From RYN-230 sp963793825 (GTDB lineage: Bacteria; Actinomycetota; Actinomycetes; Streptosporangiales; Streptosporangiaceae): a stretch of DNA of 64,000 nt. Below the pieces are notes generated by a model, which was not told where the DNA came from, ran no database searches, and saw nothing but the letters and a program-made list of their open reading frames with translations. The stretch covers positions 124,001 through 188,000 of the forward strand of contig CAWCBE010000008.1 of assembly GCA_963793825.1 (NCBI GenBank). The letters run 5' to 3'. The position numbers and the translations under genes were made by a program. The first letter of the stretch is position 1, and each line of letters opens with the position of its first letter. Below, in pieces: positions 42,610 through 50,328 of this stretch.

Positions 42610-44810
42610 CTGGCTGCCTCCCCGGGCGCCCGGCCGTCACCGGGCGGATGCCGGCCGGCGAGACCGGCCGGGATGTCGACATGCCGGCTGCGGAGGTACT
42701 CGCCGAGGCCCTTGGCCTGCGGGTCAGGCCGGGCTGACGACGCCACCCCCTCGCCGAGCAGGCCGGCGATGACGAAGTTCAGCGCGTTCAGGTTGGCCAG
42801 CTCGTAGCGGTACACGGGCAGGCCGGCCGCCTCGGGGATGAGCTCCCGCACCCGGGCGGCGGTCAGGTACTCCCGCAGCCACCCGAACGCCGCCGCGTCC
42901 CGCGTCCACACCCCGACGTTGGCGTTGCCGCCCTTGTCCCCGGACCGGGCCGCGCACACCAGCCCCAGCGGCGCCCGCACGCTGCCGCTGCCCGGCGGTA
43001 TCCCCGGTCGGTGCGCGGCGGGTTCCGGGGGGTGGTGGCCGCGGGCCGGTGTGCCGGGGGGTTCCGGGGGGTGGTGGCCGCGGGCCGGTGTGCCGGGGGG
43101 TTCCGGGGAGTGGTGGCCGCGGGCCGGTGTGCCGGGGGGTTCCGGGGGGTTGCCCCGCGGGGTCAGCACCGCCGGGGCCGCTCCGCTGGCGGCCCGCTCG
43201 GGTGCCGCGGGTGGCACCACGCGGCGGGTGCCGTCGGGCAGCACCACGATCTGCTCGACCTCCCCGGCGGGGATCAGGGCGGGCCAGTACACCCCGTACG
43301 CGCTCTCCGGGGTGGGCGGCGTCGTGGTGTGGAACCCGGCGTAGCCGCCCAGCGCGAGTTCCATGACGGCGCCGGAGAACGCCCGGCCCACCGAGTGCGG
43401 GTCAGCATCCTTGACCGTGATCCGCAGGTGCGCGGTGGCCTGCTCATTGGTCGGTGCATCCGGCTGGTCGAAGCGCAGCAGCCGGACATCTACCCCAGCG
43501 AAGCGGTCCCGGCCGCCGAGGATGGACAGCAGCTCCTGCTCGGCCCAGGCCGCCTTCTCCTCGATGTCCAGGCCGGTCAGTACCAGCGTCATCGTGTTCC
43601 GGTAGCCGCCCAGGTAGTTGAGGGCCACCTTGAGGTCCGGCGGCGGCGGGCTGCCCCGGGTCCCGGAGATCCGCACCCGGTCCGGGCCTTCCCGCGCCAG
43701 CGCGACCGTATCGAAGTGGGCCACCACGTCGGGGTTGAGGTAGTCCGGGGATGCGATCTCGTACAGCAGCTGGGCGGTGACCGTGCCCGGCGACACTAGG
43801 CCGCCGGTGCCCGGGTGCTTGGTGATCACGGCGCTGCCGTCCGCGGCCACCTCCGCGATGGGGAACCCCGGGTACCGCCGGTCGGTGATCTCCTCCAGCC
43901 ACGAGTAGTTCCCGCCGGTCGCCTGCGGGCCGCACTCGATCACGTGCCCGGCCACCACGGCCCCGGCCAGCGCGTCCCAGTCATCCCGCCGCCAGCCGTG
44001 CCACCAGGCGGCGGGCCCGGTGACCAGGGACGCGTCGGTGACCCGCGGGCAGACCACCACGTCCGCCCCGGCGGCCAGCGCCTCGGTGATCCCCCAGCCG
44101 CCAAGGTAGGCACTGGCGGTGACCGGTTTCACCCCGGCGTCGGCCAGCGGCTGGCCGGTGTCCAGATGGGCCAGCGGGTGCCCGGCGGCCAGCAGCCCGT
44201 CGATCCGCCCGGACAGGTCGTCGCCCTCGATCCACGCCACCCGCGGCGCCAGCCCCAGCCGCGCCGCCAGCGCGGAAAGATCGCTGGCCAGGCCAGCCGG
44301 GTTGAGCCCGCCGGCGTTAGAGACGATCTTGATGCCGCGGTCCAGGCAGGTGCGGAGCACCTGCTCCATCTGGGTCAGGAAGGTCCGGGCGTAGCCGGCC
44401 GAGGGGTCCTTCTGCCGCGCCTTCCACAGGATGAGCATGGTCAGCTCGGCCAGGTAGTCGCCGGTCAGCACGTCGATGGGGCCGCCGCCGACCATCTCCC
44501 GGGCGGCCGCGACCCGGTCCCCGTAGAACCCGGAGCAGTTCCCGATCCGCACCGGCCGCGTTAGCCCGGGAGGGTGACCCCCCGGAACCCCCCGCGCTCT
44601 GCTAGCCCGGGGGGGCGACCCCCCGGGCCCCCCCCGCGCTCTGCTAGCCCCGGGGGGCGACCCCCCGGGACCCCCCCGCGCTCTGCTAGCCCCGGGGGGC
44701 GACCCCCCGGGACCCCCCCGCGCATCCGCCGGGTCGGAGGGGACACGGCTGCGCCGCGGCCCCCCTCGCCCGTGGATAACACCGGCTGGCCCGGGCTCGC
44801 CCGCGCTCAC
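42606..44810 (-). CDS. atuA: AtuA-family protein (acyclic terpene utilisation) with repeat insertions
   Basis: 734 aa. The conserved body starts at about residue 86 with VRIGNCSGFYGDRVAAAREM and runs through the DUF1446 domain (DVLTGDYLAELTMLILWKAR, TASAYLGGWGITEALAAGADVVVCPRVTDASLVTG), then a C-terminal module ARSGDKGGNANVGVWTRD near 630-720. Residues 14-85 are a foreign Gly/Pro/Arg segment from repeat element B; residues about 555-600 are three PEPPGTPARGHHP repeats between the two modules. The GTG at 44810 overlaps the TIGR03084 stop; a GTG at the Val of VRIGNC could also start but has no ribosome site. AtuA is needed for citronellol/geraniol growth in Pseudomonas; its reaction is unclear. 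Confidence 0.88.
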   Translation of the reverse strand: MSAGEPGPAGVIHGRGGPRRSRVPSDPADARGGPGGSPPGASRARGGPGGSPPGASRARGGPGGSPPRASRARGVPGGHPPGLTRPVRIGNCSGFYGDRVAAAREMVGGGPIDVLTGDYLAELTMLILWKARQKDPSAGYARTFLTQMEQVLRTCLDRGIKIVSNAGGLNPAGLASDLSALAARLGLAPRVAWIEGDDLSGRIDGLLAAGHPLAHLDTGQPLADAGVKPVTASAYLGGWGITEALAAGADVVVCPRVTDASLVTGPAAWWHGWRRDDWDALAGAVVAGHVIECGPQATGGNYSWLEEITDRRYPGFPIAEVAADGSAVITKHPGTGGLVSPGTVTAQLLYEIASPDYLNPDVVAHFDTVALAREGPDRVRISGTRGSPPPPDLKVALNYLGGYRNTMTLVLTGLDIEEKAAWAEQELLSILGGRDRFAGVDVRLLRFDQPDAPTNEQATAHLRITVKDADPHSVGRAFSGAVMELALGGYAGFHTTTPPTPESAYGVYWPALIPAGEVEQIVVLPDGTRRVVPPAAPERAASGAAPAVLTPRGNPPEPPGTPARGHHSPEPPGTPARGHHPPEPPGTPARGHHPPEPAAHRPGIPPGSGSVRAPLGLVCAARSGDKGGNANVGVWTRDAAAFGWLREYLTAARVRELIPEAAGLPVYRYELANLNALNFVIAGLLGEGVASSARPDPQAKGLGEYLRSRHVDIPAGLAGRHPPGDGRAPGEAAR
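43021..43150. repeat. 39-bp in-frame tandem repeat, three copies plus partial
   Basis: Units at 43021-43059, 43060-43098 and 43099-43137 (GGTTCCGGGGGGTGGTGGCC...), the third with one base change, then a 12-base partial copy. Encodes PEPPGTPARGHHP (13 residues). The GGTTCCGGGGGG core is the reverse complement of the CCCCCCGGAACC seen in elements B and C, so it may be derived from the dispersed element. Confidence 0.85.
44557..44772 (+). repeat. Dispersed GC-rich element, copy B: head module amplified fourfold
   Basis: Three strict 42-bp head units (44594-44635, 44636-44677, 44678-44719: GCGCTCTGCTAGCCC...) preceded by one diverged head (from about 44557) and followed by one tail (GGTCGGAGGGGACACGGCTG...). 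Encodes RARGGPGGSPPGAS units at the AtuA N-terminus. Head and tail match copy A. Confidence 0.85.
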
Positions 44811-45619
44811 CGGATCTCACCGCCGGGCACCGGCATCCCGGGCTTCCGGCCCGGCCCCGGCGCGCCCGCGAACGCCTGGGCGATCCGCATCCACTCGGCC
44901 GCGACCGGCCCGGTGACCCGCAGGGCGGTGTCATCCAGGTGCCGGCGCTGGGTCACGACCAGGCAGAAGTCCAGCGCCGGGCCGGTCACCCGGTCCGCCG
45001 CCTCCTCCGGTCCCCAGGCCCATATCCCGTCATCGGGCGCGGTTAGCTCGGTGCGGACCGGAGTGCTGGGGACGGCCAGGCCGTTGAGCGCGAAGGTGAA
45101 GCGGAAGGTGCTCACGCCCAGGTGCGCGACATGCCGCAGCCGCGCGGTGGGCGCGCGGACCGCGCCGAGCGCGTCGGCCACATCCTGCCCGTGCGCCCAG
45201 GTCTCCATCAGCCGCGCGGTGACCGAGCTGGCCGCGCTCATGTCCGGCCCGTACCAGGGCAGCCGCTGCCGGGCGTCCAGCCCGCGGAACGTGCCCAGGT
45301 ACCCCGCACGGGCGCGGCGGAACCAGGCCAGGGCCTCGGCCGCGCCCAGCCCGCGGTAACGCTGGGCAATCTCGTCCGGGAACCCGTCCCCCAGCCCCAT
45401 CAGCGCGGCCGCCTCGGCGCGGAACCGGCCCGGGTCCGCCGCGGACAGCGCCGCGGTCTCGTCGAAGTAGGCCAGGTGGGTGACCTGGTCGTGGACCGAC
45501 CAGCCCGGCGACGGGGTCGGCCGCTGCCAGCCCGCCTCGTCCAGCCCGGCCAGCAGGCCGTCCAGCACATGCGTCTCGGCGGCCAGGTCGTCCAGCAGCC
45601 CGCGGAGGTCAGCGGCCAT
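44807..45619 (-). CDS. TIGR03084-family DinB-like protein
   Basis: 270 aa. N-terminal mycothiol-dependent maleylpyruvate isomerase/DinB-like helical bundle with WSVHDQVTHLAYFDETAAL (metal His) and LMETWAHGQDVADALG, then a C-terminal domain (GVSTFRFTFALNGLAVPS, RVTGPALDFCLVVTQRRHLDD). These proteins are regularly found with AtuA in actinobacterial operons; role unknown, perhaps thiol-dependent isomerisation. ATG at 45619 starts 3 bases after the hydratase stop; its own stop overlaps the AtuA start. Confidence 0.9.
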   Translation of the reverse strand: MAADLRGLLDDLAAETHVLDGLLAGLDEAGWQRPTPSPGWSVHDQVTHLAYFDETAALSAADPGRFRAEAAALMGLGDGFPDEIAQRYRGLGAAEALAWFRRARAGYLGTFRGLDARQRLPWYGPDMSAASSVTARLMETWAHGQDVADALGAVRAPTARLRHVAHLGVSTFRFTFALNGLAVPSTPVRTELTAPDDGIWAWGPEEAADRVTGPALDFCLVVTQRRHLDDTALRVTGPVAAEWMRIAQAFAGAPGPGRKPGMPVPGGEIR

Positions 45620-45622
45620 GGT

Positions 45623-46411
45623 TCAGCGCCCCTTCCAGGCGGGTGGCCGCCGGTCGCGGAACGCTGCCGGGCCTTCCTGCGCATCCTCGCTCCGGTACAC
45701 CGGCTCCCAGATCCGCTCGGCGGCCGCGAACGCCTCGCGGAGCGGGTGCTCCGCGACCAGCCGGACTGTCTGCTTGGCGGCCAGCACCGACAGCGGGGCG
45801 TTGGCCGCGATCCGCTCCGCCAGCCGCTGCGCCGCTGCCTGCAGGCCCGCCGCGGGCACCACCTCGTTGACCAGGCCGACCTCGAGCGCCCGGGCCGCGC
45901 CGATCGGGTCGCCGGTGAGCAGGATCTGCATCGCGACCCGGGGCGGGATCAGCCACGGCAGTGGCGCCGCCCACGGCGCGCCCCGGCCCACTTTCACCTC
46001 GGTGATCGCGAACCGGGCATCCTCCGCGGCCACGCACAGGTCACACTGCTGGGCCAGGGCGAACCCGCCCGCGTAGGCGACCCCGTTGACCGCGGCGATG
46101 GTCGGCTTGGCCACCTCGATGTTCCGGCCGAACTGGGGCAGGAAGTCCGGCGGCGGGACCTGCAGTGCCTGCGCCGCCATCTCCTTGAGATCGCCCCCGG
46201 CACAGAACGCCCGGTCCCCGGCGCCGGTCAGCACCAGGACCCGCGCCTCGTCGTCGGCGTTGAACCGGCGCACGCCGTCCCAGAGGCCGTCGCGGACCGC
46301 CTGGTTCAGCGCGTTGCGCGCTTCGGGGCGGTTGATGATCAGCCACCCGGCCGGCCCGCGGCGCTCGTAGCGGACCGCCGGGCCGGCCGGGCCAGGGTCC
46401 TGGTCACTCAT
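45623..46411 (-). CDS. Enoyl-CoA hydratase/isomerase family protein
   Basis: 262 aa crotonase. RAFCAGGDLKEMAAQ and NGVAYAGGFALAQQCDLCVA form the oxyanion hole; ITEVKVGRGAPWAAPLPWLI follows where the catalytic Glu lies in true hydratases. C-terminal AFRDRRPPAWKGR. Similar to the hydratase associated with methylglutaconyl- or isohexenylglutaconyl-type intermediates in carboxylase operons (inference from context). Start overlaps the carboxylase stop by 8 bases. Confidence 0.93.
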   Translation of the reverse strand: MSDQDPGPAGPAVRYERRGPAGWLIINRPEARNALNQAVRDGLWDGVRRFNADDEARVLVLTGAGDRAFCAGGDLKEMAAQALQVPPPDFLPQFGRNIEVAKPTIAAVNGVAYAGGFALAQQCDLCVAAEDARFAITEVKVGRGAPWAAPLPWLIPPRVAMQILLTGDPIGAARALEVGLVNEVVPAAGLQAAAQRLAERIAANAPLSVLAAKQTVRLVAEHPLREAFAAAERIWEPVYRSEDAQEGPAAFRDRRPPAWKGR

Positions 46412-48482
46412 TGGCCGCCTCCGGGGTCGTTTCCACCACCGCCAGCACGGTGCCCAGGTTGACCTGCTGGCCGGCGGTCACCGCGACGTCGGCCACGATC
46501 CCGTCGTGCGGGGCGCGCACGGTGTGCTCCATCTTCATCGCCTCCAGGATGACGACCGGGGTGCCCGCGGTGACCGCGGTGCCCGGAGTCACCTCGACCC
46601 GGACCACGGTGCCCGGCATCGGCGCGATCAGCGACCCGGCCGCGGCCTGCGAGCCCGGCTCCGGGAACCGGGGCAGCTCGGTCAGCCGGGTCGCGCCGAG
46701 CGGGCTGTCCACGTACCAGTCCGCCCCGTCCCGCGCCACGGCGAACTCGCGCCGCACCCCGGCGATGTCCGCGACCACCCGGTCCATCCCGGCCGACCGC
46801 AGCCGGAGTTCCGGTACCGGCTCCCCGTCAACTTCCGCCTGAACGCCGGCTCCGTGGAACTGGTACCGCACCACGATCTCGGTCCCGTCGTCATCGAACG
46901 CGGCGTGCTGCGGCCCGCCCGGCACGTTGCGCCAGCCGGACGGGATGGTCCGCAGCACCGGCGCGGCGGCCCGCCGGGCGGCCTGCCCGGCCAGCGCGGC
47001 GGCCAGCGCGTGCAGCCGCGGCGCGGCCGGGTCCCGCCACGACCGGGCCAGCTCCCGGGGGTCGTGCCGGGTCAGGTAGCCGGTGTCGATCCGGCCGGCC
47101 GCGAACTCCTCCTCGCGCAGGATGCCGACCAGCAGGTCCCGGTTACTGGTCACGCCGTGCAGCCGGGTCTCGGCCAGGGCCCGGGCCAGCCGGCGCCGCG
47201 CCGCGTCCCGGGTCGGCCCGAACGCGATGATCTTGGCCAGCATCGCGTCGTAGTGCAGCCCGACCGGGGAGCCGTCCGCGATGCCCGCGTCCACCCGCAG
47301 GCCGTTCATGGGCGGCACCGCGAACAGGTGCACGATGCCGCTGGACGGCAGGAAGCCAGCGTCGGTGTCCTCCGCGTACAGCCGGGCCTCGATGGCGTGC
47401 CCGGTCAGGGCGGCGGTGCCGACCTCGTCCGGGAGCGGCTGGCCCGCCGCCACCTGGAGCTGCAGCGCGACCAGGTCCAGCCCGGTGACCAGCTCGGTGA
47501 CCGGGTGCTCCACCTGGAGCCGGGTGTTGACCTCCAGGAAGTAAAAGGCTGTGTTAGCCCGGGGGGACGCCCCCCCGGAACCCCCCGCGCGTTCACCGGG
47601 TCGGCGAGGATACGCCTCCGGCGCACCTCCCCTCCCCGGCGAATCCAGCACGAACTCCACGGTTCCCGCGCCGGTGTAGCCGATGGCCTTCCCGGCCGCC
47701 ACCGCCGCCTCACCCAGCTCGCGGCGCAGGTCATCGTGCACGGCCGGGGACGGCGCCTCCTCGATGATCTTCTGGTAGCGGCGCTGGATGGAGCATTCCC
47801 GCTCGAACAGGTGCACCACGTTGCCGTGGCTGTCGCCGAAGATCTGCACCTCGATGTGCCGTGGCGCAGCCAGGTAGCGCTCGCAGAACACGGTCCCGTC
47901 GCCGAAGGCCGCCGCGGCCTCCCGCCGCGCCCCGGCCAGGGCGGCGCCGAGGTCCTCGTCGCGGGTGACGACCCGCATGCCCCGGCCGCCGCCGCCGAAC
48001 GCCGCCTTGACCAGCAGCGGGTAGCCGATTTGCCTGATCGCCTCGGCCGGCGGGAGGTCGTCGCCGGTGACCGTGACGCTGGGCAGGACGGGGACGCCGG
48101 CCGCGGCCATCAGCTCCTTGGCCGCGATCTTGGAGCCCATCGCGGCGATCGCCTCCGGCGGCGGCCCGACGAAGGTCAGCCCGGCCTGCGCGCACGCGGC
48201 CGCGAAGCCGGCGTTCTCGGACAGGAAGCCGTAGCCGGGGTGCACCGCGTCCGCGCCGGTGCGCCGGGCGGCGGCGAGGATGGCCGGGCCGTTCAGGTAG
48301 GTGTCCGCGGGCGCGTTCCCGGGCAGCAGGACGGCCTCGTCGGCGGCCCGGACGTAGGGCGCGCCCGCGTCGGCGTCGGAGAACACGGCCACCGTGGCGA
48401 TGTCCAGCTCGCGGGCAGTGCGGATCACCCGGGCGGCGATCTCGCCCCGGTTGGCGATGAGCAGCTTCCTGATGGCCGGCAT
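46404..48482 (-). CDS. Acyl-CoA carboxylase alpha subunit (biotin carboxylase-BCCP) with in-frame insertion
   Basis: 692 aa. Biotin carboxylase N-domain (KLLIANRGEIAARVIRTARE), ATP-grasp with KAAFGGGGRGMRVV and ERECSIQRRYQKIIEEAPSP, metal/ATP strand pair TGAGTVEFVLD and FYFLEVNTRLQVEHPVTE, C-domain, then a C-terminal biotinyl domain with EAMKMEH (biotin Lys). Between the two metal-binding strands, residues about 281-310 are an extra block (SPGRGGAPEAYPRRPGERAG...) from repeat element C; relatives have only a 2-5 residue turn here. ATG at 48482 with GAGGGG upstream. Partner of the carboxyltransferase encoded just upstream; carboxylates a methyl-branched enoyl-CoA by family analogy. Confidence 0.93.
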   Translation of the reverse strand: MPAIRKLLIANRGEIAARVIRTARELDIATVAVFSDADAGAPYVRAADEAVLLPGNAPADTYLNGPAILAAARRTGADAVHPGYGFLSENAGFAAACAQAGLTFVGPPPEAIAAMGSKIAAKELMAAAGVPVLPSVTVTGDDLPPAEAIRQIGYPLLVKAAFGGGGRGMRVVTRDEDLGAALAGARREAAAAFGDGTVFCERYLAAPRHIEVQIFGDSHGNVVHLFERECSIQRRYQKIIEEAPSPAVHDDLRRELGEAAVAAGKAIGYTGAGTVEFVLDSPGRGGAPEAYPRRPGERAGGSGGASPRANTAFYFLEVNTRLQVEHPVTELVTGLDLVALQLQVAAGQPLPDEVGTAALTGHAIEARLYAEDTDAGFLPSSGIVHLFAVPPMNGLRVDAGIADGSPVGLHYDAMLAKIIAFGPTRDAARRRLARALAETRLHGVTSNRDLLVGILREEEFAAGRIDTGYLTRHDPRELARSWRDPAAPRLHALAAALAGQAARRAAAPVLRTIPSGWRNVPGGPQHAAFDDDGTEIVVRYQFHGAGVQAEVDGEPVPELRLRSAGMDRVVADIAGVRREFAVARDGADWYVDSPLGATRLTELPRFPEPGSQAAAGSLIAPMPGTVVRVEVTPGTAVTAGTPVVILEAMKMEHTVRAPHDGIVADVAVTAGQQVNLGTVLAVVETTPEAANE
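47551..47640 (+). repeat. Dispersed GC-rich element, copy C: single 90-bp unit
   Basis: One head (GTGTTAGCCCGGGGGGACGC, then CCCCCCGGAACCCCCCGCG) and one diverged tail (CACCGGGTCGGCGAGGATAC...). Ninety bases, 30 codons, in frame within the biotin carboxylase gene. The head is read in the same frame as in copies A and B. Confidence 0.8.
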
Positions 48483-48493
48483 CCGGCTGCCCC

Positions 48494-50092
48494 TCACATC
48501 CGGAACACGCCGAAGCCGCGGCGGCCCTCCACCGGCGCGGAATGCGCCGCGGACAAGGCGATGCCGAGCACGGTCCGGGTGTCCCGGGGGTCGATGATCC
48601 CGTCGTCATACAGCCGCGCGGTGACGAACAGGGCGTGTGATTCCCGCTCGATCTGCTCCTCGATGGCCTGCCGCCGGGCGTTATCCGCGTCCTCGTCGAA
48701 CGGCCGCCCGGCCGCCCCGGCGGCCTGGCGGCCGACGATGGACAGCACCCCGGCCAGCTGCTGGGCGCCCATCACGGCCAGCTTCGCGTTCGGCCAGGCG
48801 AACATGAAGCGGGGATCGTAGGCCCGGCCGGACATCCCGTAGTTGCCCGCGCCGAACGAGGCGCCCATGTTGACGGTGACATGCGGCACGGTGCTGTTCG
48901 CCACCGCGTTGATCATCTTCGCCCCGTCCTTGATGATGCCGCCCTGCTCGTACGCCTGGCCGACCATGTAGCCGGTGGTGTTCTGCAGGAAGACCAGCGG
49001 GGTGTCGGTCTGGTTGGCCAGCAGGATGAACTCGGTGGCCTTCTTGGCCTCCTCGCTGAACAGCACGCCGCGCTCGTTGGCCAGGATCCCGACGCCGAAG
49101 CCATGGATGGCCGCCCAGCCGGTGACCAGGCTGGTCCCGTAGAGCGGCTTGTACTCGCCGAACTCCGACCCGTCCACCACCCGGGCCAGCACCTCCCGCG
49201 GGTCGAACGGCACCCGGAAGTCGGCGGAGACCAGGCCGAGCAGCTCGTCGGGGTCATAGCCGGGCGGCGAGGCCGGGTGGCCCGGGCCGGGGCCGAGCTT
49301 GCGCCAGTTCAGCTCGGTCATGATCTGCCGCCCGATCCGGATGCAGTCCAGCTCGTCGGTGGCGAAGTGGTCGGACAGCCCGGACACCCGGCTGTGCATC
49401 AGCGCACCGCCCAGCTCCTCGTCGCCGGATTCCTCGCCGGTGGCCATCTTCACCAGCGGCGGCCCGCCCAGGAACACCTTGGCCTGCTGGTCGACCAGCA
49501 CCGCGTAGTCGCACATGCCGGGCACGTAGGCGCCGCCCGCGGTGGAGTTGCCGAACACCAGGGCGATGGTCGGGATGCCCAGCGCGGACAGCTGGGTCAG
49601 GTCGTGGAAGATCCGGCCGGCCGGCACGAACAGGTCCGACTGGCTGGGCAGGTCGGCCCCGCCCGACTCGACCAGGTTGATCACCGGCAGCCGGTTCACC
49701 CGGGCGATCTCCAGGGCCCGGAGCGACTTGCGCAGCGAGTACGGGTTCATCGCGCCGCCGCGCACCGTCGGGTCATGCGCGATGATCATGGCTTCGATCC
49801 CGGATACCACCCCGACGCCGGTGACGATGCTCGCGCCGACGGTGAACTCGGTGCCCCAGGCGGCCAGCGCGGACAGCTCCAGGAACGGCGCGTCCCGGTC
49901 CAGCAGCAGCTCGATCCGGTCCCGGACCAGCAGGCGGCCGCGGCGGCGGTGCCGCTCGGCGTAGCGCGGGCCGCCGCCCGCCCGGGCGATGGCCAGCTGC
50001 TCATCCACCGCGGCGATGGCCGCCAGCTGAGCCGACCGGTTCCGCCGGTAGGCCTCGCCGGTCACGTCCAGCGCGGACTTCAGCACCGGCAC
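48494..50092 (-). CDS. Acyl-CoA carboxylase beta subunit (carboxyltransferase)
   Basis: 532 aa, length and text of methylcrotonyl/geranyl-CoA-type carboxyltransferases: ERHRRRGRLLVRDRIELLLD, GVVSGIEAMIIAHDPTVRGGAMNP, NLVESGGADLPSQ, VFGNSTAGGAYVPGMCDYAV and C-terminal NMGASFGAGNYGMSGRAYDPRFMF with the GANYGM-like acyl-CoA/biotin loop. GTG at 50092 with GGGAGGG upstream. First gene of the operon; its stop lies 9 bases before the alpha-subunit ATG. Confidence 0.94.
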   Translation of the reverse strand: MPVLKSALDVTGEAYRRNRSAQLAAIAAVDEQLAIARAGGGPRYAERHRRRGRLLVRDRIELLLDRDAPFLELSALAAWGTEFTVGASIVTGVGVVSGIEAMIIAHDPTVRGGAMNPYSLRKSLRALEIARVNRLPVINLVESGGADLPSQSDLFVPAGRIFHDLTQLSALGIPTIALVFGNSTAGGAYVPGMCDYAVLVDQQAKVFLGGPPLVKMATGEESGDEELGGALMHSRVSGLSDHFATDELDCIRIGRQIMTELNWRKLGPGPGHPASPPGYDPDELLGLVSADFRVPFDPREVLARVVDGSEFGEYKPLYGTSLVTGWAAIHGFGVGILANERGVLFSEEAKKATEFILLANQTDTPLVFLQNTTGYMVGQAYEQGGIIKDGAKMINAVANSTVPHVTVNMGASFGAGNYGMSGRAYDPRFMFAWPNAKLAVMGAQQLAGVLSIVGRQAAGAAGRPFDEDADNARRQAIEEQIERESHALFVTARLYDDGIIDPRDTRTVLGIALSAAHSAPVEGRRGFGVFRM

Positions 50093-50161
50093 GCCGCCGC
50101 CCTCCCGTTCCCGCCGGGGTTAGCCGCGGCCACGGTCGGCACCGTCCCGCGTGAGGAGGAG

Positions 50162-50177
50162 GTTACTCCGGATTAAC
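50162..50177. promoter_or_regulatory. Candidate TetR-type operator, 16-bp palindrome
   Basis: GTTACTCCGGATTAAC: 14 of 16 bases match its own reverse complement, in the 236-base divergent region between the carboxylase operon (start 50092) and the second acyl-CoA ligase (start 50329). Size and symmetry suit a TetR dimer; the TetR at 39570-40259 is the obvious candidate. Confidence 0.5.
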
Positions 50178-50251
50178 TAGCAGCGGAAGCGCCGGGCCGG
50201 CCGCCGAGGGCCCCGTCCTTCCTCCGTGAATGCGCGCACGATGTGACGCTC

Positions 50252-50281
50252 TTCACAGCCGGCCCGGGCTCTGTCTACCAT
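50252..50281 (+). promoter_or_regulatory. Candidate sigma-70-type promoter for the ligase gene
   Basis: TTCACA at 50252-50257, 18-base spacer, TACCAT at 50276-50281; transcription would start near 50288, 40 bases before the ATG at 50329. Confidence 0.35.
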
Positions 50282-50328
50282 ACGGCTGTTAACCGCTGTT
50301 CACATGCGGCGATTGAAGCGAGGGCGCG

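Noticed and set aside
46506..48821. A 771-codon plus-strand frame opposite the carboxylase subunits
   Set aside because: Shadow of the strongly conserved minus-strand carboxylase genes; no domain, low-complexity composition.
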